This document shows, piece after piece, positions 52,598-60,922 of a stretch of 64,000 nt of DNA. The notes under the pieces are model-generated. The model did not search any database. It was given only the letters and a program-made list of their open reading frames with translations, and was not told the origin of the DNA. This stretch comes from CAYMPH01 sp964529415 (GTDB taxonomy: Bacteria > Spirochaetota > UBA4802 > UBA5550), in the NCBI GenBank assembly GCA_964529415.1, contig CAZGWD010000015.1, forward strand, positions 1 to 64,000, read 5' to 3'. Within the stretch, counting starts at the first letter, position 1. The number at the start of each line of letters is the position of its first letter. The position numbers and the translations under genes are program-made.

Positions 52598-52917
52598 TAA
52601 TAAATAAATCCATTCAACAGGGAATATTTTCAGAGAATAAATTAAAAATTTGTATTTAACAATACAAATAATACACGCATCGGAAATCATTTTTTTTTAA
52701 CTCAATAATCTGAAATTGATAAGAGTAATGAAAGTTTTATTTCAACTGTAATCTTTCTTCAAATGCATAATAAACCTAATATAAAATTTACTTGAAATTT
52801 CCTGATTGAGCAAGATAATCTGTAATTAAATAATACTGGTTTACTTGAAATATTTTTATTATTATCTGTGAAAAACACATGTGATTCTGATTAATCCAAT
52901 ATTTAAAGGAGCATGAT
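52598..52917. other. Intergenic region downstream of the MFS gene
   Basis: 320 AT-rich bases. TTTGTATT (52649-52656) and AATACAAA (52661-52668) form an 8-bp hairpin without a U-run. No other feature recognised. Confidence 0.45.
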
Positions 52918-53430
52918 ATGGACGTTCTTGACACAATGGACAAACCGTCAATAAGAGAATTTTTTTCCAAGAACTGGATCACTCATGATGCGATGTGGCT
53001 GTATTTCTGCAAAAATGAATTTGGAATGGAAGCTGCAACCCGAATAAATACTGCTGCAGTTCACGCCATGTCAACAATAGAAATGCAGAGAATACTTAAA
53101 ATTCTCGGAAGGGAAAAAACACCCGTCACATCCTACGAAGATCTGGCTGAAGTTTTCAAAAGTGCATTTTATCTGATTAAACCGGATTTCATGAAAGCCT
53201 TGATTGATTTCCCTGGCAACAATATTATGAAAGGCGGATTCACAGAATGCTTCGCATATGAAGGATTAAAAAAAGCCGGCATGACAGAGGGATACCAGTG
53301 TGCTGTAGTCGAACGGATTGCTTCCTGGCTTACAGTACTTGGAGTAAAATTCAAAATTGAACCGGAGATTAAAGGCTGTCTCATGAGGGATAAAGGGAAA
53401 TGCAGTTATGAAATCAGGTTCAGTTTTTAA
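52918..53430 (+). CDS. DUF6125-like protein
   Basis: 170-aa soluble protein, rather acidic, starting in DTMDKPSIREFFSKNWITHD with MWLYFCKNEFGMEAATRIN, which resembles DUF6125/L-2-amino-thiazoline-4-carboxylate hydrolase-like proteins (WxxHD opening). Cysteines near the C-terminus (KGCLMRDKGKC) may bind metal. The function is unknown. GGAGC precedes the ATG. Confidence 0.55.
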   Translation: MDVLDTMDKPSIREFFSKNWITHDAMWLYFCKNEFGMEAATRINTAAVHAMSTIEMQRILKILGREKTPVTSYEDLAEVFKSAFYLIKPDFMKALIDFPGNNIMKGGFTECFAYEGLKKAGMTEGYQCAVVERIASWLTVLGVKFKIEPEIKGCLMRDKGKCSYEIRFSF

Positions 53431-53451
53431 AAACAAACAAAGGCGATATAA

Positions 53452-54588
53452 ATGGAAACTAAATTAAAATTAACAAGAAAACAAATTCTTCAGATAAGCG
53501 GATCAGGTATTATAGCAGCAGGCTCTGCAGGATTCTTTACATCATGCGCAGGACCAGTACGTAAGGATTTCGAGGGGATGAATAATAATTCCGGAAAAAA
53601 CAAAACATTAAGCAGCGAAATTTTTGAAATTTTAAAATATGCTTCCCTTGCTCCAAGCGGACACAATATGCAGCCATGGTTTGTTAGAATAAAATCAAAA
53701 AATGAATTCGTAATCGGATCTGAAAAAGACAGATGGCTTCCTGCAGTTGACCCGGAAAACAGAGAAGCGTTGCTGTCAATTGGAGCATTTATTGAAAATT
53801 TCTGCTCAGCATCTTTATCATTTGGTTATGAAACAGATGTACAGATAACAGCAAAAAGTTTTTTTGATTCTGAAATTGCGAACATAAAATTAAAAAATAT
53901 CAAAACAGAAAGTTTCGATAATAAAAAAATCACATCAAGGAGAACCGTAAAAAAAGGATTACAGTCCCGCGAACTGAAATCTGATGATATAAAAAAAATT
54001 TCCGGTATAGGTCCCGGGAGAATATTCTACTTTCCGCGAAATATAAATCATTCTAAATGCCTCACGGACTGGACTATTGAATCATACTCTCACCAGACCT
54101 GGAGAGATGACGCACAAAACGAATTAGCCGGCTGCATTAGATTTAAAAAAGAAGATGCAGAAAAATACGCCTATGGATTAACACCTGAAGGAATGGAAAT
54201 AAATGGCATTGCCGGATGGTATGTAAGAAATTTCATGAATAAAAAAGATGTTACTGGAAAATCTTTCCGCGAACAGGGCATAGATTTATATTCCAAATTA
54301 GCAAATGAAGGAGCAGGCTGGATTATAATTACAAGTAAAGGCAGCACATCAGCTGATTTAATCGAAACAGGAAGGCTTTTTCAGCGACTTGCACTGTCTG
54401 TAAGAGAAATGAATATAGCCCTTCATCCCATGACACAGATCCTTGAGGAAAAAAAATGGAGAGATCAGATGGCTGCCATGCACAGGCCGGGAGTACTCCC
54501 GCAGTTTATTCTCCGGGTTGGCTACATTAACTCATACCCTGATCCTGTATCCATCAGAAGACCGGTTGAATGGTTTATCAGGAGTTGA
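53452..54588 (+). CDS. Nitroreductase-like (Acg family) lipoprotein
   Basis: 378-aa protein with a lipoprotein signal (FTSC, Cys32) and TRKQILQ before it. The segment APSGHNMQPWFVRI and IRRPVEWFIRS-type end are typical of Acg/nitroreductase-family FMN proteins, duplicated nitroreductase domains without obvious catalytic quinone pocket. An exported member is unusual, since Acg proteins are mostly cytoplasmic; the export signal suggests a periplasmic redox or FMN-binding role. Confidence 0.7.
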   Translation: METKLKLTRKQILQISGSGIIAAGSAGFFTSCAGPVRKDFEGMNNNSGKNKTLSSEIFEILKYASLAPSGHNMQPWFVRIKSKNEFVIGSEKDRWLPAVDPENREALLSIGAFIENFCSASLSFGYETDVQITAKSFFDSEIANIKLKNIKTESFDNKKITSRRTVKKGLQSRELKSDDIKKISGIGPGRIFYFPRNINHSKCLTDWTIESYSHQTWRDDAQNELAGCIRFKKEDAEKYAYGLTPEGMEINGIAGWYVRNFMNKKDVTGKSFREQGIDLYSKLANEGAGWIIITSKGSTSADLIETGRLFQRLALSVREMNIALHPMTQILEEKKWRDQMAAMHRPGVLPQFILRVGYINSYPDPVSIRRPVEWFIRS

Positions 54589-54661
54589 TTTTTTAACAAT
54601 ACACAAATACAAAATTTTTATACAGCTTTAAAAAATATCCAATTAATTTCAGGAGAATATT

Positions 54662-55195
54662 ATGCAGCGAATAAACCGGTGCAAATTCATTATCCTTCCA
54701 GCTGTTCTTTGCCTGCCAATTAATCTCTGGGCCACACGGGGGTCTGATGATTATGGATTAATCATGATTTCCATGTTTATTGTATTTACATTTCCTCTTG
54801 GATTGATTTTACTTTTTTTTATAATAAATTCAATTATTAAATTAAAGAGCAGTAAATCTCCTGAAAAAAAGCAGGGGAATATTATTTTTATTATATCAAT
54901 AATAATTATCCCTGTTTCAATAATAATACCGATATTATGGATGTATAATGCAAAATGGCATAGGTTGATGATTGAAGTGATGCTGGCGGATTTTTCACCA
55001 ATACTCCTTTTATCTATTATATCTGCAGTATTAGCCATGTTTGTAAAAAAACGATCACTAAATAATAAGATGGAAAATGCCGGCAGTAAAATTTTTAATC
55101 TGTCAGAAAAAATTAAAGAAATCTTATCCTCAAAAATATCAATAGCTATAATATTTTTTTTACTGTTAAGTTTAATTTATTACTTCTTTTTCTAA
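54662..55195 (+). CDS. Hypothetical membrane protein
   Basis: 177-aa protein with about five hydrophobic segments (residues 6-24, 32-60, 74-97, 107-127 and 155-176). No recognised family. AGGAGAA lies before the ATG at 54662. It is followed after 20 bases by lnt, so it may be an envelope-related accessory gene. Confidence 0.6.
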   Translation: MQRINRCKFIILPAVLCLPINLWATRGSDDYGLIMISMFIVFTFPLGLILLFFIINSIIKLKSSKSPEKKQGNIIFIISIIIIPVSIIIPILWMYNAKWHRLMIEVMLADFSPILLLSIISAVLAMFVKKRSLNNKMENAGSKIFNLSEKIKEILSSKISIAIIFFLLLSLIYYFFF

Positions 55196-55215
55196 AAATC
55201 CAGGTAAAATAAAAT

Positions 55216-56745
55216 ATGAAAATAAACCTAATATTCAATAAAATTATTTATAGCAAGTTAACAGGCTATATCTTAACTCTGATCTCCGCTATAGTTTATT
55301 TTCTATCTTTCACACCATTAACAAAGGGATACATAGCTTTTATATCATTAGTTCCATTTTTCTATGCTCTATCAAAATCCGTTACAATCAAAAAAGCCGC
55401 AATTACAGGAGCAATATGGGGAATTGCATTATCAATTTTATTCTCAATTCCGTTATATTACGCGCTTGTTACTGAATATGAATTCAGTATAATATTTTCG
55501 ACACTACTGATATTTATTACTGCATATATACCTTATGCAGTAATTTATGGAGCATTTGGAATTTCATTTATATATTTTTTCAATAGAAGAAATATATTCT
55601 TCCCATTTATTGCGGCTTCCCTATGGGTACTCGTTGATTACACCATGAATATAACTCCATTTTTTCTGCCATGGGGCTATGCAGGATATTCACAAGCATT
55701 GAATATATTCATACAGATCAGCGATATTTCTGGAATCTTCGGTGTAACTTTTATTTTAGTTCTGATAAATTCACTACTCACTGGAATTTTAATTAATAAA
55801 AAAGAATATTTGAAATTTTCAATATCAATTATTCTTTTCATAATAATTTCATCAGCAATATACGGCACTTTACGGATTCAAAACATTAACCGCATGATCC
55901 AATCGTCAGATAAAACAGAAATAAAAGCTGCAGTAATTCAGGGGAATTTCAGTTCAAAGGAAAAGTGGAATTCAAAAAATACAGCTGCAGTTATCAATAC
56001 ATACATCAATATGACCAAGCAGGTTATCGGAGAAGCAGATATAATCGTATGGCCTGAAACAGTTTTAAACTCAAGCGATACCAATAATCTGGAAATAATA
56101 TCAGGCATGTCATCACTTCTAAAGAATAATCAGATTTTTATTTCAGGCGCAACAAGATATGACACAAAAAAAATTATTTACAATTCTATATTCACAGCAG
56201 ATAAAAACGGACTCAGCTATATTTATGATAAAAAAATTCTTTTCCCTTTCACTGAAACTTCGCTTTCAGGAATGTCATCAGGAAACTTCATGGATTCTCC
56301 AGCAATTTTTAACAAAGGCAGAACCAGATCTGTTTATAAAAATGATTCAGTAATTTTTGGATATACTATTTGCTTTGAAACAATATATCCTGAATATGTC
56401 AGAAAAATTAAAAACCAGGGCGCTGAAGTTTTAATAAATGTAGCTAATGATTCCTGGTTTGGAAATACTTATGAACCATACATGCAGCTCTCAAATACCA
56501 TTGCGCGCGCAGTAGAAAACAGATTCCATGTACTGCGTTCCTCCAACAGCGGAATTTCTGCAATTATATCCCCGGCAGGCGAAGTTTTAAGTTCAGTTGA
56601 GTTAAATAAAAGAGACAAGATAGTATCCTCAATAAAAATAATGAAGATACCATCTTTTTATTCGAAAGCAGGAGACTGGATTATGGTTGTTTCTTTGTTG
56701 TTAATAATTCTTTCCTTGGCCTATCAGCTTAAAACAAATAAATAA
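55216..56745 (+). CDS. lnt: Apolipoprotein N-acyltransferase
   Basis: 509-aa inner-membrane enzyme completing lipoprotein acylation. The membrane part (about residues 15-215) has six to seven helices. The nitrilase-like domain holds the triad Glu281 (VWPETV), Lys340 (DKKILFPF) and Cys386 (YTICFETI). Presence of many lipoproteins in the window fits. Convergent with lif: the two stop codons are four bases apart. Confidence 0.9.
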   Translation: MKINLIFNKIIYSKLTGYILTLISAIVYFLSFTPLTKGYIAFISLVPFFYALSKSVTIKKAAITGAIWGIALSILFSIPLYYALVTEYEFSIIFSTLLIFITAYIPYAVIYGAFGISFIYFFNRRNIFFPFIAASLWVLVDYTMNITPFFLPWGYAGYSQALNIFIQISDISGIFGVTFILVLINSLLTGILINKKEYLKFSISIILFIIISSAIYGTLRIQNINRMIQSSDKTEIKAAVIQGNFSSKEKWNSKNTAAVINTYINMTKQVIGEADIIVWPETVLNSSDTNNLEIISGMSSLLKNNQIFISGATRYDTKKIIYNSIFTADKNGLSYIYDKKILFPFTETSLSGMSSGNFMDSPAIFNKGRTRSVYKNDSVIFGYTICFETIYPEYVRKIKNQGAEVLINVANDSWFGNTYEPYMQLSNTIARAVENRFHVLRSSNSGISAIISPAGEVLSSVELNKRDKIVSSIKIMKIPSFYSKAGDWIMVVSLLLIILSLAYQLKTNK

Positions 56746-56749
56746 TTTT

Positions 56750-57751
56750 TCAATTCGATTTGTATTTATTCATCATTTCAATTTTCTGTTTTTCCATATC
56801 CTCTCTTCTTCTGAAAGAATCTGCCTCTTCGCCAAAAGTGCTGTTTTGAAGATTTAATATTTTTTCTTTCTTCTGATCTTCACTCAGCTCCTTGTCATTT
56901 TGTATTTCCTTGTATGCGGAAGCATAAGCCTGTTCTTTCTGCTTCTCTGCATCCATGGTTTTATCAACTTCTTCGAGTCTCTGAACTACATCTGGAGTAA
57001 AGGTATCCTCGCGGAATTGTTTTATTTTACTGGCTTTTTCAGCATCAGACATTTCCTTTAAATCTTTTGAATAAGTTTCAATTTTTTCTGTATAGCGCGC
57101 ATAAGGCTTTCTGTTTTTTTCAACTTCATCAGTATCATTGCCCCACATGTCTTTATTGAGCTGTTTGATCTTCTCCTCTTTTTCCCTGCCGTAGAGGTTC
57201 TGATCACTCACAATTCCGGCCCTTCTAATTGGATATTCCTGGGACTTGAGCGATGCGCCAAAAAGCATATCTGCATCTTTTTCACCAAAAGTCTCAACCT
57301 GCATTTTTCTCATTTTTGCGAGCACGCCTAAAAAATCTTCAGTTGTTTTTAAATCTTTCAGATTATTGATCTCTGCAGCGAGTCTCTTTTCGTAATCCAG
57401 ATACTTTTTATATATCTCCAATAATTTATCCGCTTTTTCAGGTTCCATGGAACTGTATAGATATTTCTTTACAGCATCAAGATCTTTAAAAGACTCCTGA
57501 AGATATTTGAAAAATTTAAGGGTATATTTGTTTACCAGATTATCTTTGAAAAACTCATCGCTTTTATGTGTGCTGAAATCAACTTTCTTTAAATATTCCT
57601 TCACATCTGAATAACTTAATTCATCAGAACCTCCGGAAATATATGGAGTATTAGGCGGGGTTAATATTTTAATTACTGTATTAACCAGTATTATAACTAA
57701 AACCAGAATTACAGCTGAAATGATAATATTTTTTTTAGACATGGTAAACAT
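56750..57751 (-). CDS. lifO: Lipase secretion chaperone (steric foldase) Lif
   Basis: 333-aa membrane-anchored foldase: one N-terminal helix (about residues 8-27), then extended helical domains with the Lif features FGEKDADMLFGASLK and YPIRRAGIVSDQNLYGRE. Lif folds cognate lipases of family I.1/I.2 in the periplasm before type II secretion. It follows the lipase gene at 57828 with a terminator-like hairpin in between. GGAG lies before the ATG at 57751. The Lif sequence is divergent but length and layout match the family. Confidence 0.75.
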   Translation of the reverse strand: MFTMSKKNIIISAVILVLVIILVNTVIKILTPPNTPYISGGSDELSYSDVKEYLKKVDFSTHKSDEFFKDNLVNKYTLKFFKYLQESFKDLDAVKKYLYSSMEPEKADKLLEIYKKYLDYEKRLAAEINNLKDLKTTEDFLGVLAKMRKMQVETFGEKDADMLFGASLKSQEYPIRRAGIVSDQNLYGREKEEKIKQLNKDMWGNDTDEVEKNRKPYARYTEKIETYSKDLKEMSDAEKASKIKQFREDTFTPDVVQRLEEVDKTMDAEKQKEQAYASAYKEIQNDKELSEDQKKEKILNLQNSTFGEEADSFRRREDMEKQKIEMMNKYKSN

Positions 57752-57763
57752 ACACTTTCTCCA

Positions 57764-57804
57764 TAAAAAATCAGGCTGTAATAATACAGCCTGATATATT
57801 TTTT
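57764..57804 (-). terminator. Terminator/attenuator between lipase and lif
   Basis: ATCAGGCTGTA (57770-57780) and TACAGCCTGAT (57785-57795) form a perfect 11-bp stem with a four-base loop. On the minus strand six U follow, so most lipase transcripts would stop here, giving more lipase than foldase. Confidence 0.85.
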
Positions 57805-57827
57805 AAACTGATATTGAAAATATAGTC

Positions 57828-58715
57828 TTAAAAGCCTTTGGCTTTCAAATCTGCTACTAATGTTACATAGAACTGAGGTGCATCGAAACCAGGAGTAACG
57901 CCGAACAGCTGATTAACTATATTCAAATGATCAACTCCGCCTGCCCACCAGGCACCTTCTGTAACGCCTCTAAAAGTTCCCCATTTGGCTGATGTAACAG
58001 AAACCAATCCGTCATTATCGCCTTCGTAAGCTTTACAAATCAGCCATGGAATTTCAAGTATAATACTGTTGGAAACATATTTTATTTTTGAAGCATAGCT
58101 CTGATAATATAAACCTGAAATATTCGGTGTATTTGGATTAAATGTATTCACCATATAAGGTCTTGTAACTTCAAGTCCGTTTGCAAGAGAATTAGGGTTT
58201 TTATCGCCAAAAACAAAAGCATATACGAAATCAAGTGCGCCGCCAACTAAAGACCAACCCTGATTAGGAACCATTTTAAAAATAAAATCTGCAACAGAGC
58301 TTCCTCTGTGAGGTCCTGAAATACTTGTATAAGAAGCTACTTTAGAAGAAAGTCCCAGATTGGTTATTGCATATCTTGTGTAAAGAGTACCATGTGAATG
58401 GCCAATAATATTTGCTTTTGTTTTTCCAGAAATTGCAAGGATATTAAGAAATTGCTGCTTGAATGAAGCTGCTTTATTTGCAGTTGAATCCATACCATTA
58501 ACAGAAGTAATATAAACCTGCGCGCCTTCATTTTCAAGAGCGCTTTCCAGTCCCCACCAGTAATCAACGATATTAACTATTACTGCTGAAGCTCCCATGC
58601 CATGAGCAAGCACGATTGGGTATTTGACATCACACTTGGGAGCGCTGCCTGATGCAAATACCATTGTTGGTATTATCAAACTAATAAAAACTGCAATCAT
58701 CAATTTACTTTTCAT
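57828..58715 (-). CDS. lipA: Foldase-dependent secreted lipase (family I.1/I.2-like)
   Basis: 295-aa precursor, signal peptide MKSKLMIAVFISLIIPTMVFA in outline hydrophobic residues 5-20. The mature lipase has YPIVLAHGMGAS, nucleophile Ser107 (GHSHGT), Asp235 (EGDNDGLV) and His263 (GVDHLNIV), as in Burkholderia/Pseudomonas lipases, which need Lif. Start ATG 58715 has GGAGG just upstream, while an upstream ATG at 58844 would put the promoter and operator inside the gene. A shared operator lies upstream. Confidence 0.88.
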   Translation of the reverse strand: MKSKLMIAVFISLIIPTMVFASGSAPKCDVKYPIVLAHGMGASAVIVNIVDYWWGLESALENEGAQVYITSVNGMDSTANKAASFKQQFLNILAISGKTKANIIGHSHGTLYTRYAITNLGLSSKVASYTSISGPHRGSSVADFIFKMVPNQGWSLVGGALDFVYAFVFGDKNPNSLANGLEVTRPYMVNTFNPNTPNISGLYYQSYASKIKYVSNSIILEIPWLICKAYEGDNDGLVSVTSAKWGTFRGVTEGAWWAGGVDHLNIVNQLFGVTPGFDAPQFYVTLVADLKAKGF

Positions 58716-58760
58716 ATATCCTCCAAATTTTTTTCTTATTATTGCATTACTTATATTAAC

Positions 58761-58809
58761 AATATAGGATGATAGATAAAAAAAGTCAATGAAAAACCGT
58801 CCAGACGGT
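58761..58809 (-). promoter_or_regulatory. Promoter and operator of the lip-lif locus
   Basis: On the minus strand the dyad ACCGTCTGGACGGT (58809-58796) lies just upstream of TTGACT (58789-58784) and TATATT (58766-58761), 17 bases apart. It is the second copy of the operator seen at lipase 1, differing by one central base. Confidence 0.85.
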
Positions 58810-59070
58810 ATAAAAAATATTGAAAAATGAATGTTTAAACGCATATTTATAGAAATAATATCAATATTTAGTGCTTTTTTATAAACATTATTATTAAATT
58901 GAATATAAATATAAAAAACGGAGTTTGAAAATAGAAACGAAGTTTAATCTAAAAAACAAGGTTTAATGGCTGATATTAATGCTTTTTTTATATTTTTAAA
59001 GTTATATTATTATTTCTTTAAATAAATTATCACTGGATAACCGGAAGATAATTTCAGAAATTAAATTATG
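58810..59070. other. Intergenic, AT-rich
   Basis: About 260 bases between the lipase promoter and the PAP2 gene stop. No gene or repeat is seen. Confidence 0.4.
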
Positions 59071-59799
59071 TTAAACCCGCTTCAGCCAGGAACGATAACC
59101 GCCTATAATAAATAATAGTATAACCATAAGGTATATTACCGGATACCATTTAAAATTCATAACACTCTGATGCGCAGCAAATGCAGCTGGAAGAACTAAT
59201 ATTGCAAGTACTGCGGTTGCCAATCCCATAAATAATCCAGCCAGGGCATCGCTCGGATAATGCACTCCAAGATACAATCTCAGATAAAACATGACCGGTA
59301 TCATCCAGCCGCTGATTATAATTCCTGAAAAACTGAATTGATAGCTAATGAAAATTACACACATAGTTGTCCAATAGAGATGTCCGGAAGGAAAACTTTC
59401 CATTTCTTTTGAGCCGTGACCCGGATCGCGATTTTCAATTACAATCCCAATACTTTTCTGCATTTCAGTGTTTGCATAAGGCCGGCGTCGCTTAATGAAC
59501 AATTTTGAAGGTATAAAAGCCAGTTGCGCGAGAGAGAAACCCATCAGAATAAGCATAGAGAGTTTTATAAATGAAGCCTGTTCTGCAAATATTCCGAGAA
59601 TTGCGCTTATTCCAAGAATCAATAACCAGAAAGGGCCATCACCCATGAAAATAAGCAGCTTTAGCGGAAGAAACTCCCCAATACGGCTTAAATAGAATTT
59701 TTTTAAAAGCTGCGCATCGAATTTTTTTAGTTTATTTATTAATTTTCCATTCATTTTAAAAAAAAACAATAAATCATTCATTGTGTCAATTATAAACAA
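59071..59799 (-). CDS. PAP2 family phosphatase
   Basis: 242-aa membrane phosphatase. The three PAP2 motifs are present: K-x6-RP (Lys99-Pro107, KLFIKRRRP), PSGH (137-140) and R-x5-H-x3-D (Arg174, His180, Asp184). The normal Ser before that Arg is Leu173. Five or six membrane helices. Likely dephosphorylates a lipid phosphate or undecaprenyl pyrophosphate. The start could also be ATG seven codons later. Confidence 0.85.
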   Translation of the reverse strand: MFIIDTMNDLLFFFKMNGKLINKLKKFDAQLLKKFYLSRIGEFLPLKLLIFMGDGPFWLLILGISAILGIFAEQASFIKLSMLILMGFSLAQLAFIPSKLFIKRRRPYANTEMQKSIGIVIENRDPGHGSKEMESFPSGHLYWTTMCVIFISYQFSFSGIIISGWMIPVMFYLRLYLGVHYPSDALAGLFMGLATAVLAILVLPAAFAAHQSVMNFKWYPVIYLMVILLFIIGGYRSWLKRV

Positions 59800-59821
59800 A
59801 CAAATTTATTTAATTTTAGCT

Positions 59822-59849
59822 TTGACATTTAAATGATAATTTCTATACT
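59822..59849 (+). promoter_or_regulatory. Promoter of the alpha/beta hydrolase gene
   Basis: TTGACA (59822-59827) and TATACT (59844-59849), 16 bases apart, about 50 bases before the ATG at 59900. Confidence 0.7.
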
Positions 59850-59899
59850 TCTTTAATTGAAAATTTTATTATATCAGGCATCAATCAGGAGATATCAAA

Positions 59900-60841
59900 A
59901 TGAGAAATTTTTCAAAGAAAACAATTTTTTCAGCAATAGCAGCTATTCTAATTTCAGCATGTTCCATTTTATATTTTGCCGCTCCGGCTTTTTTATACAG
60001 CAATGCGATTAAAGGCTTGCGTAAAGATGCAAAAGTTACAATCAAATCTGTTGATATTCCGGATTTTAAAATAGTTTATGCTGAAGGCGGCACCGGAGAT
60101 ACAATCATGATGCTTCACGGATTCGGCGGCAATAAAGACAACTGGCTGTATATTGCAAAATATTTCACACCGAATTATAATGTAATTATTCCCGACCTTC
60201 CAGGTTTCGGCGACACATCAAAACCGCAAAATTTAAAATACAACATCATGTCCCAGGTTGAAAGATTGAATTTATTAGTAAAAGCATTGAAACTGAAAAA
60301 ATTTCACATAGTAGGGAATTCAATGGGCGGCAGCATTGCAGGAAACTACGCTGCGAGTTATCCTGAAATGGTTAAATCTCTTGCATTATTTGATTCTGCA
60401 GGAGTTGCAACTCCTGTAAAAAGCGAACGCACTTTGCTTCTGGAAAAAGGTATAAATTTTCTTGTTGTTAAAGATGTAAAAGGATACGACAAATTACTGG
60501 AGATGAATTTCGTTAAACCTATTCCTATTCCTTCATTAATAAAAAAATATCTGGCCGAGCAGGCAATAAAAGCAGGCGTATTTAACGATAAAATTTACAA
60601 CGATATTTCCAATAATGATTTATCAAACCTCGAAAGCAGATTAGACAAAATTACTGCTCCAGCATTAATCCTCTGGGGAGATTCAGACAGGGTCATTCAT
60701 GTTTCAGCTGTTCCAGTTTTTGAGAAGAAAATAAAGAATTCAAAATCAGTAATAATAAAAGAATGCGGACATCTTCCAATGATGGAAAAACCTGCAGAAA
60801 CATCTGCAGCATATATGGATTTTTTAAAAGGCATTAAATAA
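59900..60841 (+). CDS. Membrane-anchored alpha/beta hydrolase
   Basis: 313-aa hydrolase with one N-terminal membrane helix (about residues 9-32). The oxyanion segment LHGFGG is at 72-77, Ser141 in GNSMGG, Asp263 in LWGDSDRV and His291 in CGHLPM. Resembles lipase/esterase or C-C hydrolase of the meta-cleavage type; a monoacylglycerol lipase role fits the lipid context. AGGAG-like AGGAGAT precedes the ATG. Confidence 0.85.
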   Translation: MRNFSKKTIFSAIAAILISACSILYFAAPAFLYSNAIKGLRKDAKVTIKSVDIPDFKIVYAEGGTGDTIMMLHGFGGNKDNWLYIAKYFTPNYNVIIPDLPGFGDTSKPQNLKYNIMSQVERLNLLVKALKLKKFHIVGNSMGGSIAGNYAASYPEMVKSLALFDSAGVATPVKSERTLLLEKGINFLVVKDVKGYDKLLEMNFVKPIPIPSLIKKYLAEQAIKAGVFNDKIYNDISNNDLSNLESRLDKITAPALILWGDSDRVIHVSAVPVFEKKIKNSKSVIIKECGHLPMMEKPAETSAAYMDFLKGIK

Positions 60842-60875
60842 ACAAATTTTTTACGATCTATGTTTTATATCTGTC

Positions 60876-60905
60876 ATGCCGGCGTCTCTCGGAGATTGCC
60901 GGCAT
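60876..60905. terminator. Bidirectional terminator-like hairpin
   Basis: ATGCCGGC (60876-60883) and GCCGGCAT (60898-60905) form an 8-bp stem with a 14-base loop, with T-rich sequence following on the plus strand. It lies between two convergent genes. Confidence 0.6.
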
Positions 60906-60922
60906 TTTATTTCCAGTGTTTC

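Noticed and set aside
58716..58844. Longer lipase frame from 58844
   Set aside because: It would include the promoter and operator in coding sequence; ATG 58715 has GGAGG and a proper signal peptide.
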